NCBI RefSeq assembly: GCF_029227915.1
Contig: NC_079883.1
Span: 1,240,001-1,304,000 of the forward strand
Direction: 5' to 3'
Length of the DNA: 64,000 nucleotides
Source: Hydractinia symbiolongicarpus
Taxonomy: Eukaryota > Cnidaria > Hydrozoa > Anthoathecata > Hydractiniidae
Numbering within the stretch: position 1 is the first letter of the stretch; every line of letters begins with the position of its first letter. Below are positions 40,641-54,336 of the stretch, in pieces. The notes beneath the pieces are model-generated. The model was not told where the DNA came from, made no database searches, and worked only from the letters and a program-made list of their open reading frames with translations. The position numbers and the translations under genes are program-made.

Positions 40641-43600
40641 TTTCCAGAACGATTTTTTAAATTATCTTTTCACCACTAAAACGCATGAGACATGTAGTTT
40701 TCAAAAATGCTTTCATTTTTGATGAGACGCTGAATAAAAGAAGTTTAATCGCCGGCAAACGAAAACCCTCGAATTCCCGTAAATCCCGGACTCGGCCCGT
40801 ATAGTCAAAAGTATACAAAGAAAATAAACAGGGAGTAAACTCATTTCCCGAACGATTTTTTAAATTATTTTTTCACTACTAAAACGCATGAGACTTGTAG
40901 TTTTCAGGAATGTTTTCAGTTTTAATGAGACGCTTAATGAAAGAAGTTTAATCGCCGGCAAACGACAACCCGCGATTTCCCGTAAATCCCGGGCTTGGCC
41001 CTTATAGTCGAATGTATACAAAGAAAGTACCCTGTGAGTAAACTCATTTCTCGAACGATTTTTTAAATTATTTTTTCACCACTAAAACGCATGAGACTTG
41101 CAGTTTTTAAAAATGTTTTCATTTTTGATGAGACGCTAAATGAAAGAAGTTTAATCGCCGGCAAACGAAAACCCGCGATTTCCCGTAAATCCCGGGCTTG
41201 GCCCTTATAGTCGAATGTATACAAAGAAAGTACCCTGTGAGTAAACTCATTTCTCGAACGATTTTTTAAATTATTTTTTCACCACTAAAACGCATGAGAC
41301 TTGTAGTTTTCAGGAATGTTTTCAGTTTTAATGAGACGCTTAATGAAAGAAGTTTAATCGCCGGCAAACGAAAACCCGCGATTTCCCGTAAATCCCGGGC
41401 TTGGCCTTTATAGTCGAATGTATACAAAGAAAGTACCCTGTGAGTAAACTCATTTCTCGAACGATTTTTTAAATTATTTTTTCACCACTAAAACGCATGA
41501 GACTTGCAGTTTTCAAAAATGTTTTCATTTTTGATGAGACGCTGAATAAAAGAAGTTTAATCGCCGGCAAACGAAAACCCGCGATTTCCCGTAAATCCCG
41601 TGCTTGGCCCGTATAGTCGAGTATATACAAAGAAAGTACCCTGTGAGTAAACTCATTTCCAGAACGATTTTTTAAATTATCTTTTCACCACTAAAACGCA
41701 TGAGACATGTAGTTTTCAAAAATGCTTTCATTTTTGATGAGACGCTGAATAAAAGAAGTTTAATCGCCGGCAAACGAAAACCCGCGAATTCCCGTAAATC
41801 CCGGACTCGGCCCGTATAGTCAAAAGTATACAAAGAAAATAAACAGGGAGTAAACTCATTTCCCGAACGATTTTTTAAATTATTTTTTCACTACTAAAAC
41901 GCATGAGACTTGTAGTTTTCAGGAATGTTTTCAGTTTTAATGAGACGCTTAATGAAAGAAGTTTAATCGCCGGCAAACGACAACCCGCGATTTCCCGTAA
42001 ATCCCGGGCTTGGCCCTTATAGTCGAATGTATACAAAGAAAGTACCCTGTGAGTAAACTCATTTCTCGAACGATTTTTTAAATTATTTTTTCACCACTAA
42101 AACGCATGAGACTTGCAGTTTTTAAAAATGTTTTCATTTTTGATGAGACGCTAAATGTAAGAAGTTTAATCGCCGGCAAACGAAAACCCGCGATTTCCCG
42201 TAAATCCCGGGCTTGGCCCTTATAGTCGAATGTATACAAAGAAAGTACCCTGTGAGTAAACTCATTTCCAGAACGATTTTTTAAATTATCTTTTCACCAC
42301 TAAAACGCATGAGACATGTAGTTTTCAAAAATGCTTTCATTTTTGATGAGACGCTGAATAAAAGAAGTTTAATCGCCGGCAAACGAAAACCCGCGAATTC
42401 CCGTAAATCCCGGACTCGGCCCGTATAGTCAAAAGTATACAAAGAAAATAAACAGGGAGTAAACTCATTTCCCGAACGATTTTTTAAATTATTTTTTCAC
42501 TACTAAAACGCATGAGACTTGTAGTTTTCAGGAATGTTTTCAGTTTTAATGAGACGCTTAATGAAAGAAGTTTAATCGCCGGCAAACGACAACCCGCGAT
42601 TTCCCGTAAATCCCGGGCTTGGCCCTTATAGTCGAATGTATACAAAGAAAGTACCCTGTGAGTAAACTCATTTCTCGAACGATTTTTTAAATTATTTTTT
42701 CACCACTAAAACGCATGAGACTTGCAGTTTTTAAAAATGTTTTCATTTTTGATGAGACGCTAAATGAAAGAAGTTTAATCGCCGGCAAACGAAAACCCGC
42801 GATTTCCCGTAAATCCCGGGCTTGGCCCTTATAGTCGAATGTATACAAAGAAAGTACCCTGTGAGTAAACTCATTTCTCGAACGATTTTTTAAATTATTT
42901 TTTCACCACTAAAACGCATGAGACTTGTAGTTTTCAGGAATGTTTTCAGTTTTAATGAGACGCTTAATGAAAGAAGTTTAATCGCCGGCAAACGAAAACC
43001 CGCGATTTCCCGTAAATCCCGGGCTTGGCCTTTATAGTCGAATGTATACAAAGAAAGTACCCTGTGAGTAAACTCATTTCTCGAACGATTTTTTAAATTA
43101 TTTTTTCACCACTAAAACGCATGAGACTTGCAGTTTTCAAAAATGTTTTCATTTTTGATGAGACGCTGAATAAAAGAAGTTTAATCGCCGGCAAACGAAA
43201 ACCCGCGATTTCCCGTAAATCCCGTGCTTGGCCCGTATAGTCGAGTATATACAAAGAAAGTACCCTGTGAGTAAACTCATTTCCAGAACGATTTTTTAAA
43301 TTATCTTTTCACCACTAAAACGCATGAGACATGTAGTTTTCAAAAATGCTTTCATTTTTGATGAGACGCTTAATGAAAGAAGTTTAATCGCCGGCAAACG
43401 AAACCCGCGAATTCCCGTAAATCCCGGACTCGGCCCGTATAGTCAAAAGTATACAAAGAAAATACACAGGGAGTAAACTCATTTCCCGAACGATTTTTTA
43501 AATGATTTTTTCACCACTAAAACGCATGAGACTTGTAGTTTTCAGGAATGTTTTCAGTTTTAATGAGACGCTTAATGAAAGAAGTTTAATCGCCGGCAAA

Positions 43601-46600
43601 CGAAAACCCGCGATTTCCCGTAAATCCCGGGCTTGGCCCTTATAGTCGAATGTATACAAAGAAAGTACCCTGTTAGTAAATTCATTTCTCGAACGATTTT
43701 ATAAATTATTTTTTCACCACTAAAACGCATGAGACTTGTAGTTTTCAAATATGTTTTCATTTTTGATGAGACGCGAAATAAAAGAAGTTTAATCGCCGGC
43801 AAACGAAAACCCGCGATTTCCCGTAAATCCCGGACTCGGCCCGTATAGTCGAGTATATACAAAGAAAGTACCCTGCGAGTAAACTCATTTCCAGAACAAT
43901 TTTTTAAGTTATCTTTTCACCACTAAAACGCATGAGACATGTAGTTTTCAAAAATGCTTTCATTTTTGATGAGACGCTGAATAAAAGAAGTTTAATCGCC
44001 GGCAAACGAAAACCCGCGAATTCCCGTAAATCCCGGACTCGGCCCGTATAGTCAAAAGTATACAAAGAAAATAAACAGGGAGTAAACTCATTTCCCGAAC
44101 GATTTTTTAAATTATTTTTTCACTACTAAAACGCATGAGACTTGTAGTTTTCAGGAATGTTTTCAGTTTTAATGAGACGCTTAATGAAAGAAGTTTAATC
44201 GCCGGCAAACGACAACCCGCGATTTCCCGTAAATCCCGGGCTTGGCCCTTATAGTCGAATGTATACAAAGAAAGTACCCTGTGAGTAAACTCATTTCTCG
44301 AACGATTTTTTAAATTATTTTTTCACCACTAAAACGCATGAGACTTGCAGTTTTCAAAAATGTTTTCATTTTTGATGAGACGCTAAATGAAAGAAGTTTA
44401 ATCGCCGGCTAACGACAACCCGCGATTTCCCGTAAATCCCGGGCTTGGCCCTTATAGTCGAATGTATACAAAGAAAGTACCCTGTGAGTAAACTCATTTC
44501 TCGAACGATTTTTTAAATTATTTTTTCACCACTAAAACGCATGAGACTTGCAGTTTTTAAAAATGTTTTCATTTTTGATGAGACGCTAAATGAAAGAAGT
44601 TTAATCGCCGGCAAACGAAAACCCGCGATTTCCCGTAAATCCCGGGCTTGGCCCTTATAGTCGAATGTATACAAAGAAAGTACCCTGTGAGTAAACTCAT
44701 TTCCAGAACGATTTTTTAAATTATCTTTTCACCACTAAAACGCATGAGACATGTAGTTTTCAAAAATGCTTTCATTTTTGATGAGACGCTGAATAAAAGA
44801 AGTTTAATCGCCGGCAAACGAAAACCCGCGAATTCCCGTAAATCCCGGACTCGGCCCGTATAGTCAAAAGTATACAAAGAAAATAAACAGGGAGTAAACT
44901 CATTTCCCGAACGATTTTTTAAATTATTTTTTCACTACTAAAACGCATGAGACTTGTAGTTTTCAGGAATGTTTTCAGTTTTAATGAGACGCTTAATGAA
45001 AGAAGTTTAATCGCCGGCAAACGACAACCCGCGATTTCCCGTAAATCCCGGGCTTGGCCCTTATAGTCGAATGTATACAAAGAAAGTACCCTGTGAGTAA
45101 ACTCATTTCTCGAACGATTTTTTAAATTATTTTTTCACCACTAAAACGCATGAGACTTGCAGTTTTTAAAAATGTTTTCATTTTTGATGAGACGCTAAAT
45201 GAAAGAAGTTTAATCGCCGGCAAACGAAAACCCGCGATTTCCCGTAAATCCCGGGCTTGGCCCTTATAGTCGAATGTATACAAAGAAAGTACCCTGTGAG
45301 TAAACTCATTTCTCGAACGATTTTTTAAATTATTTTTTCACCACTAAAACGCATGAGACTTGTAGTTTTCAGGAATGTTTTCAGTTTTAATGAGACGCTT
45401 AATGAAAGAAGTTTAATCGCCGGCAAACGAAAACCCGCGATTTCCCGTAAATCCCGGGCTTGGCCTTTATAGTCGAATGTATACAAAGAAAGTACCCTGT
45501 GAGTAAACTCATTTCTCGAACGATTTTTTAAATTATTTTTTCACCACTAAAACGCATGAGACTTGCAGTTTTCAAAAATGTTTTCATTTTTGATGAGACG
45601 CTGAATAAAAGAAGTTTAATCGCCGGCAAACGAAAACCCGCGATTTCCCGTAAATCCCGTGCTTGGCCCGTATAGTCGAGTATATACAAAGAAAGTACCC
45701 TGTGAGTAAACTCATTTCCAGAACGATTTTTTAAATTATCTTTTCACCACTAAAACGCATGAGACATGTAGTTTTCAAAAATGCTTTCATTTTTGATGAG
45801 ACGCTTAATGAAAGAAGTTTAATCGCCGGCAAACGAAACCCGCGAATTCCCGTAAATCCCGGACTCGGCCCGTATAGTCAAAAGTATACAAAGAAAATAC
45901 ACAGGGAGTAAACTCATTTCCCGAACGATTTTTTAAATTATTTTTTCACCACTAAAACGCATGAGACTTGTAGTTTTCAGGAATGTTTTCAGTTTTAATG
46001 AGACGCTTAATGAAAGAAGTTTAATCGCCGGCAAACGAAAACCCGCGATTTCCCGTAAATCCCGGGCTTGGCCCTTATAGTCGAATGTATACAAAGAAAG
46101 TACCCTGTTAGTAAATTCATTTCTCGAACGATTTTATAAATTATTTTTTCACCACTAAAACGCATGAGACTTGTAGTTTTCAAATATGTTTTCATTTTTG
46201 ATGAGACGCGAAATAAAAGAAGTTTAATCGCCGGCAAACGAAAACCCGCGATTTCCCGTAAATCCCGGACTCGGCCCGTATAGTCGAGTATATACAAAGA
46301 AAGTACCCTGCGAGTAAACTCATTTCCAGAACAATTTTTTAAGTTATCTTTTCACCACTAAAACGCATGAGACATGTAGTTTTCAAAAATGCTTTCATTT
46401 TTGATGAGACGCTGAATAAAAGAAGTTTAATCGCCGGCAAACGAAAACCCGCGAATTCCCGTAAATCCCGGACTCGGCCCGTATAGTCAAAAGTATACAA
46501 AGAAAATAAACAGGGAGTAAACTCATTTCCCGAACGATTTTTTAAATTATTTTTTCACTACTAAAACGCATGAGACTTGTAGTTTTCAGGAATGTTTTCA

Positions 46601-48830
46601 GTTTTAATGAGACGCTTAATGAAAGAAGTTTAATCGCCGGCAAACGACAACCCGCGATTTCCCGTAAATCCCGGGCTTGGCCCTTATAGTCGAATGTATA
46701 CAAAGAAAGTACCCTGTGAGTAAACTCATTTCTCGAACGATTTTTTAAATTATTTTTTCACCACTAAAACGCATGAGACTTGCAGTTTTCAAAAATGTTT
46801 TCATTTTTGATGAGACGCTAAATGAAAGAAGTTTAATCGCCGGCAAACGACAACCCGCGATTTCCCGTAAATCCCGGGCTTGGCCCTTATAGTCGAATGT
46901 ATACAAAGAAAGTACCCTGTGAGTAAACTCATTTCTCGAACGATTTTTTAAATTATTTTTTCACCACTAAAACGCATGAGACTTGCAGTTTTTAAAAATG
47001 TTTTCATTTTTGATGAGACGCTAAATGAAAGAAGTTTAATCGCCGGCAAACGAAAACCCGCGATTTCCCGTAAATCCCGGGCTTGGCCCTTATAGTCGAA
47101 TGTATACAAAGAAAGTACCCTGTGAGTAAACTCATTTCCAGAACGATTTTTTAAATTATCTTTTCACCACTAAAACGCATGAGACATGTAGTTTTCAAAA
47201 ATGCTTTCATTTTTGATGAGACGCTGAATAAAAGAAGTTTAATCGCCGGCAAACGAAAACCCGCGAATTCCCGTAAATCCCGGACTCGGCCCGTATAGTC
47301 AAAAGTATACAAAGAAAATAAACAGGGAGTAAACTCATTTCCCGAACGATTTTTTAAATTATTTTTTCACTACTAAAACGCATGAGACTTGTAGTTTTCA
47401 GGAATGTTTTCAGTTTTAATGAGACGCTTAATGAAAGAAGTTTAATCGCCGGCAAACGACAACCCGCGATTTCCCGTAAATCCCGGGCTTGGCCCTTATA
47501 GTCGAATGTATACAAAGAAAGTACCCTGTGAGTAAACTCATTTCTCGAACGATTTTTTAAATTATTTTTTCACCACTAAAACGCATGAGACTTGCAGTTT
47601 TCAAAAATGTTTTCATTTTTGATGAGACGCTGAATAAAAGAAGTTTAATCGCCGGCAAACGAAAACCCGCGATTTCCCGTAAATCCCGTGCTTGGCCCGT
47701 ATAGTCGAGTATATACAAAGAAAGTACCCTGTGAGTAAACTCATTTCCAGAACGATTTTTTAAATTATCTTTTCACCACTAAAACGCATGAGACATGTAG
47801 TTTTCAAAAATGCTTTCATTTTTGATGAGACGCTTAATGAAAGAAGTTTAATCGCCGGCAAACGAAACCCGCGAATTCCCGTAAATCCCGGACTCGGCCC
47901 GTATAGTCACAAGTATACAAAGAAAATACACAGGGAGTAAACTCATTTCCCGAACGATTTTTTAAATGATTTTTTCACCACTAAAACGCATGAGACTTGT
48001 AGTTTTCAGGAATGTTTTCAGTTTTAATGAGACGCTTAATGAAAGAAGTTTAATCGCCGGCAAACGAAAACCCGCGATTTCCCGTAAATCCCGGGCTTGG
48101 CCCTTATAGTCGAATGTATACAAAGAAAGTACCCTGTTAGTAAATTCATTTCTCGAACGATTTTATAAATTATTTTTTCACCACTAAAACGCATGAGACT
48201 TGTAGTTTTCAAATATGTTTTCATTTTTGATGAGACGCGAAATAAAAGAAGTTTAATCGCCGGCAAACGAAAACCCGCGATTTCCCGTAAATCCCGGACT
48301 CGGCCCGTATAGTCGAGTATATACAAAGAAAGTACCCTGCGAGTAAACTCATTTCCAGAACAATTTTTTAAGTTATCTTTTCACCACTAAAACGCATGAG
48401 ACATGTAGTTTTCAAAAATGCTTTCATTTTTGATGAGACGCTGAATAAAAGAAGTTTAATCGCCGGCAAACGAAAACCCGCGAATTCCCGTAAATCCCGG
48501 ACTCGGCCCGTATAGTCAAAAGTATACAAAGAAAATAAACAGGGAGTAAACTCATTTCCCGAACGATTTTTTAAATTATTTTTTCACTACTAAAACGCAT
48601 GAGACTTGTAGTTTTCAGGAATGTTTTCAGTTTTAATGAGACGCTTAATGAAAGAAGTTTAATCGCCGGCAAACGACAACCCGCGATTTCCCGTAAATCC
48701 CGGGCTTGGCCCTTATAGTCGAATGTATACAAAGAAAGTACCCTGTGAGTAAACTCATTTCTCGAACGATTTTTTAAATTATTTTTTCACCACTAAAACG
48801 CATGAGACTTGCAGTTTTCAAAAATGTTTT
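38246..48830 (+). repeat. Dispersed ~1-kb module in four copies (offsets 5,074, 2,435 and 2,029 bp)
   Basis: A module starts with a GACATGTAG unit that continues into GCTTAATGAAAG and the one-base-shorter AAACGAAACCCGCG. It then has a CTGTTAGTAAATTC unit, a CAAATATG unit and an ACAATTTTTTAAG unit. It occurs from about 38,246, 43,320, 45,755 and 47,784. The spacings are 25, 12 and 10 monomers. The last spacing is shorter because about two monomers (near 45.15-45.56 kb in the preceding copy) are absent. A fifth, partial relative lies near 51.7-52.3 kb. Confidence 0.75.
39900..43365 (+). repeat. Eight-monomer tandem duplication, 1,624-bp unit, ~2.1 copies
   Basis: Copy 1 starts at about 39,900 and copy 2 at about 41,524, and the match runs to about 43,365. 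GACATGTAG units at 40,072, 40,681, 41,696, 42,305 and 43,320 give spacings of 3, 5, 3 and 5 monomers. Only isolated differences were seen, such as ACCCTCGAATT versus ACCCGCGAATT near 40,767/42,391 and AAATGAAAG versus AAATGTAAG near 40,530/42,154. The rare GGCCTTTATAG unit is shared (41,403 and 43,027). Confidence 0.82.
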
Positions 48831-51800
48831 CATTTTTGATGAGACGCGAAATAAAAGAAGTTTAATCGCCGGCAAACGAAAACCCGCGATTTCCCGTAAA
48901 TCCCGGACTCGGCCCGTATAGTCGAGTATATACAAAGAAAGTACCCTGCGAGTAAACTCATTTCCAGAACAATTTTTTAAGTTATCTTTTCACCACTAAA
49001 ACGCATGAGACATGTAGTTTTCAAAAATGCTTTCATTTTTGATGAGACGCTGAATAAAAGAAGTTTAATCGCCGGCAAACGAAAACCCGCGAATTCCCGT
49101 AAATCCCGGACTCGGCCCGTATAGTCAAAAGTATACAAAGAAAATAAACAGGGAGTAAACTCATTTCCCGAACGATTTTTTAAATTATTTTTTCACTACT
49201 AAAACGCATGAGACTTGTAGTTTTCAGGAATGTTTTCAGTTTTAATGAGACGCTTAATGAAAGAAGTTTAATCGCCGGCAAACGACAACCCGCGATTTCC
49301 CGTAAATCCCGGGCTTGGCCCTTATAGTCGAATGTATACAAAGAAAGTACCCTGTGAGTAAACTCATTTCTCGAACGATTTTTTAAATTATTTTTTCACC
49401 ACTAAAACGCATGAGACTTGCAGTTTTCAAAAATGTTTTCATTTTTGATGAGACGCTAAATGAAAGAAGTTTAATCGCCGGCAAACGAAAACCCGCTATT
49501 TCCCGTAAATCCCGGGCTTTGCCCTTATAGTCGAATGTATACAAAGAAAGTACCCTGTGAGTAAACTCATTTCTCGAACGATTTTTTAAATTAGTTTTTC
49601 ACCACTAAAACGCATGAGACTTGCAGTTTTCAAAAATGTTTTCATTTTTGATGAGACGCTAAATAAAAGAAGTTTAATCGCCGGCAAACGAAAACCCGCG
49701 ATTTCCCGTAAATCCCGTGCTTGGCCCGTATAGTCAAAAGTATACAAAGAAAATACCCAGGGAGTAAACTCATTTCCCGAACGATATTTTAAATTATTTT
49801 TTCACCACTAAAACGCAAGAGACTTGTAGTTTTCAAAAATATTTTCATTTTTGATGAGACGCTGAATAAAAGAAGTTTAATCGCCGGCAAACGAAAACCC
49901 GCGATTTCCCGTAAATCCCGTGCTTGGCCCGTATAGTTGAGTATATACAAAGAAAGTACCCTGTGAGTAAACTCATTTCCAGAACGATTTTTAAATTATC
50001 TTTTCACCACTAAAACGCATGAGACATGTAGTTTTCAAAAATGCTTTCATTTTTGATGAGACGCTGAATAAAAGAAGTTTAATCGCCGGCAAACGAAAAC
50101 CCGCGAATTCCCGTAAATCCCGGACTCGGCCCGTATAGTCAAAAGTATACAAAGAAAATACACAGGGAGTAAACTCATTTCCCGAACGATTTTTTAAATT
50201 ATTTTTTCACTACTAAAACGCATGAGACTTGTAGTTTTCAGGAATGTTTTCAGTTTTAATGAGACGCTTAATGAAAGAAGTTTAATCGCCGGCAAACGAA
50301 AACCCGCGATTTCCCGTAAATCCCGGGCTTGGCCCTTATAGTCGAATGTATACAAAGAAAGTACCCTGTGAGTAAACTCATTTCTCGAACGATTTTTTAA
50401 ATTATTTTTTCACCACTAAAACGCATGAGACTTGCAGTTTTCAAAAATGTTTTCATTTTTGATGAGACGCTGAATAAAAGAAGTTTAATCGCCGGCAAAC
50501 GAAAACCCGCGATTTCCCGTAAATCCCGTGCTTGGCCCGTATAGTCGAGTATATACAAAGAAAGTACCCTGTGAGTAAACTCATTTCTCGAACGATTTTT
50601 TAAATTATTTTTTCACCACTAAAACGCATGAGACTTGTAGTTTTCAAAAATGTTTTCATTTTTGATGAGACGCTGAATAAAAGAAGTTTAATCTCCGGCA
50701 AACGAAAACCCGCGATTTCCCGTAAATCCCGTGCTTGGCCCGTATAATCGAGTATATACAAAGAAAGTACCCTGTGAGTAAACTCATTTCCAGAACGATT
50801 TTTTAAATTATCTTTTCACCACTAAAACGCATGAGACTTGTAGTTTTCAAAAATGTTTTCATTTTTGATGAGACGCGGAATAAAAGAAGTTTAATCGCCG
50901 GCAAACGAAAACCTGCGATTTTCCGTAAATCCCGTGCTTGGCCCGTATAGTCGAGTATATACAAAGAAAGTATCCTGTGAGTAAACTCATTTCCAGAACG
51001 ATTTTTTAAATTATCTTTTCACCACTAAAACGCATGAGACTTGCAGTTTTCAAAAATGTTTTCATTTTTGATGAGACGCTGAATAAAAGAAGTTTAATCG
51101 CCGGCAAACGAAAACCCGCGATTTCCCGTAAATCCCGTGCTTGGCCCGTATAATCGAGTATATACAAAGAAAGTATCCTGTGAGTAAACTCATTTCCAGA
51201 ACGATTTTTTAAATTATCTTTTCACCACTAAAACGCATGAGACTTGCAGTTTTCAAAAATGTTTTCATTTTTGATGAGACGCTAAATAAAAGAAGTTTAA
51301 TCGCCGGCAAACGAAAACCCGCAATTTCCCGTAAATCCCGTGCTTGGCCCGTATAGTCAAAAGTATACAAAGAAAATACCCAGGGAGTAAACTCATTTCC
51401 CGAACGATATTTTAAATTATTTTTTCACCACTAAAACGCAAGAGACTTGCAGTTTTCAAAAATATTTTCATTTTTGATGAGACGCTGAATAAAAGAAGTT
51501 TAATCGCCGGCAAACGAAAACCCGCGATTTCCCGTAAATCCCGTGCTTGGCCCGTATAGTCGAGTATATACAAAGAAAGTACCCTGTGAGTAAACTCATT
51601 TCCAGAACGATTTTTTAAATTATCTTTTCACCACTAAAACGCATGAGACATGTAGTTTTCAAAAATGTTTTCATTTTTGATGAGACGCTGAATAAAAGAA
51701 GTTTAATCGCCGGCAAACGAAACCCGCGAATTCCCGTAAATCCCGGACTCGGCCCGTATAGTCAAAAGTATACAAAGAAAATACACAGGGAGTAAACTCA

Positions 51801-52259
51801 TTTCCCGAACGATTTTTTAAATGATTTTTTCGCCACTAAAACGCATGAGACTTGTAGTTTTCAGGAATGTTTTCAGTTTTAATGAGACGCTTAATGAAAG
51901 AAGTTTAATCGCCGGCAAACGAAAACCCGCGATTTCCCGTAAATCCCGGGCTTGGCCCTTATAGTCGAATGTATACAAAGAAAGTACCCTGTTAGTAAAT
52001 TCATTTCTCGAACGATTTTTTAAATTATTTTTTCACCACTAAAACGCATGAGACTTGTAGTTTTCAAATATGTTTTCATTTTTGATGAGACGCGAAATAA
52101 AAGAAGTTTAATCGCCGGCAAACGAAAACCCGCGATTTCCCGTAAATCCCGGACTCGGCCCGTATAGTCGAGTATATACAAAGAAAGTACCCTGCGAGTA
52201 AACTCATTTCCAGAACAATTTTTTAAGTTATCTTTTCACCACTAAAACGCATGAGACTT

Positions 52260-53270
52260 GTAGTTTTCAAAAATGTTTTCATTTTTGATGAGACGCGGAA
52301 TAAAAGAAGTTTAATCGCCGGCAAACGAAAACCCGCGAATTCCCGTAAATCCCGGACTCGGCCCGTGTAGTCAAATGTATACAAAGAAAATACCCAGGGA
52401 GTAAACTCATTTCCAGAACGATTTTTTAAATTATCTTTTCACCACTAAAACGCATGAGACATGTAGTTTTCAAAAATGCTTTCATTTTTGATGAGACGCT
52501 GAATAAAAGAAGTTTAATCGCCGGCAAACGAAAACCCGCGAATTCCCGTAAATCCCGGACTCGGCCCGTATAGTCAAAAGTATACAAAGAAAATACACAG
52601 GGAGTAAACTCATTTCCCGAACGATTTTTTAAATGATTTTTTCACCACTAAAACGCATGAGACTTGTAGTTTTCAAAAATGTTTTCATTTTTGATGAGAC
52701 GCGGAATAAAAGAAGTTTAATCGCCGGCAAACGAAAACCCGCGAATTCCCGTAAATCCCGGACTCGGCCCGTGTAGTCAAATGTATACAAAGAAAATACC
52801 CAGGGAGTAAACTCATTTCCAGAACGATTTTTTAAATTATCTTTTCACCACTAAAACGCATGAGACATGTAGTTTTCAAAAATGCTTTCATTTTTGATGA
52901 GACGCTGAATAAAAGAAGTTTAATCGCCGGCAAACGAAAACCCGCGAATTCCCGTAAATCTCGGACTCGGCCCGTATAGTCAAAAGTATACAAAGAAAAT
53001 ACACAGGGAGTAAACTCATTTCCCGAACGATTTTTTAAATGATTTTTTCACCACTAAAACGCATGAGACATGTAGTTTTCAAAAATGCTTTCATTTTTGA
53101 TGAGACGCTGAATAAAAGAAGTTTAATCGCCGGCAAACGAAAACCCGCGAATTCCCGTAAATCCCGGTCTCGGCCCGTATAGTCAAAAGTATACAAAGAA
53201 AATACACAGGGAGTGAACTCATTTCCCGAACGATTTTTTAAATGATTTTTTCACCACTAAAACGCATGAG
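52260..53270 (+). repeat. Dimer repeat, 406 bp
   Basis: Units with GGCCCGTGTAG and TCAAATGTATAC recur at about 52,361 and 52,767, an offset of 406 bp. Each is followed by a GACATGTAG unit (52,450 and 52,856). A further GACATGTAG unit follows after only one monomer (53,059), which ends this variant. Similar 406-bp A-B dimer repeats occur near 2.9-3.5 and 4.8-5.3 kb. Confidence 0.7.
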
Positions 53271-53929
53271 ACTTGTAGTTTTCAAATATGTTTTCATTTT
53301 TAATGAGACGCGAAATAAAAGAAGTTTAATCGCCGGCAAACGAAAACCCGCGATTTCCCGTAAGTCCCGGATTCGGCCCGTATAGTCAAAAGTATACAAA
53401 TAAAGTACCCAGGGAGTAAACTCATTTCCCGAACGATTTTTTAAATTATCTTTTCACCACTAAAACGCATGGGACTTTTAGTTTTTAAAAATGTTTTCAT
53501 TTTTGATGACACGCTGAATAGAAGAAGTTTAATGGCCGGCAAACGAAAACCCGCGATTTCCCGTAAATCCCGTGCTTGGCCCGTATAGTCGAATGTATAC
53601 AAAGAAAGTACCCTGTGAGTAAACTCATTTCTTAAACGATTTTTTAAATTATTTTTTCACCACTAAAACGCATAAGACTTGTAGTTTTCAAAAATGTTTT
53701 CATTTTTGTTGAGACGCTGAATAAAAGAAGTTTAATCTCCGGCAAACGAAAACCCGCGATTTCCCGTAAATCCCGTGCTTGGCCCGTATAGTCGAGTATA
53801 TACAAAGAAAGTACCCTGTGAGTAAACTCATTTCCAGAACGATTTTTTAAATTATCTTTTCACCACTAAAACGCATGAGACTTGCAGTTTTCAAAAATGT
53901 TTTCATTTTTGATGAGACGCTGAATAAAA

Positions 53930-54336
53930 GAAGTTTAATCGCCGGTAAATGAAAACCTGCGATTTCCCGTAAATCCCGCGATTGGCCCGTATAGTCGAGT
54001 ATATACAAAGAAAGTAACCTGTGAGTAAACTCCTTTCCAGAACGATTTTTTATATTATCTTTTCACCACTAAAACGCATGAGACTTGTAGTTTTCAAAAA
54101 TGTTTTCATTTTTGATGAGACGCTGAATAAAAGAAGTTTAATCGCCGTTAAATGAAAACCTGCGATTTCCCGTAAATCCCGCGATTGGCCCGTATTGTCG
54201 AGTATATACAAAGAAAGTACCCTGTGAGTAAACTCCTTTCCAGAACGATTTTTTATATTATCTTTTCACCACTAAAACGCATGAGACTTGTAGTTTTCAA
54301 AAATGTTTTCATTTTTGATGAGATGCGGAATAAAAG
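53930..54336 (+). repeat. Adjacent monomer duplication with CCCGCGATTGG junction
   Basis: Two successive monomers share an AAATGAAAACCTGCG block and the rare junction CCCGCGATTGG, about 203 bp apart (near 53,941 and 54,144). They introduce the AAACTCCTTTCCAG plus TTTTTTATATT lineage into domain V. Confidence 0.6.

Larger units (their letters stand above)
33300..53270 (+). repeat. Domain IV: GCCCTTATAG / GACATGTAG block
   Basis: The combination CATGAGACATGTAG occurs from about 33,374 to about 53,059. GCCCTTATAG occurs from about 33,691 to about 51,960. I did not find either elsewhere in the window, although one GCAAGAGACATGTAG unit lies at 21.2 kb. Other markers are CGACAACCCGCG, AAAATAAACAGGGAG and CAGGAATGTTTTCAGTTTT. 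GACATGTAG units are spaced by 1 to 8 monomers, most often 3, 4 or 5, which exposes the irregular higher-order structure. This is the most homogeneous domain. Confidence 0.75.

Noticed and set aside
14127-48326. Minus-strand open reading frames of 64-114 codons
   Set aside because: They are the reverse strand of the same repeat, sometimes running across a monomer junction, and recur with the higher-order units (for example 43.6, 46.0 and 48.0 kb). Nothing resembles a protein family.
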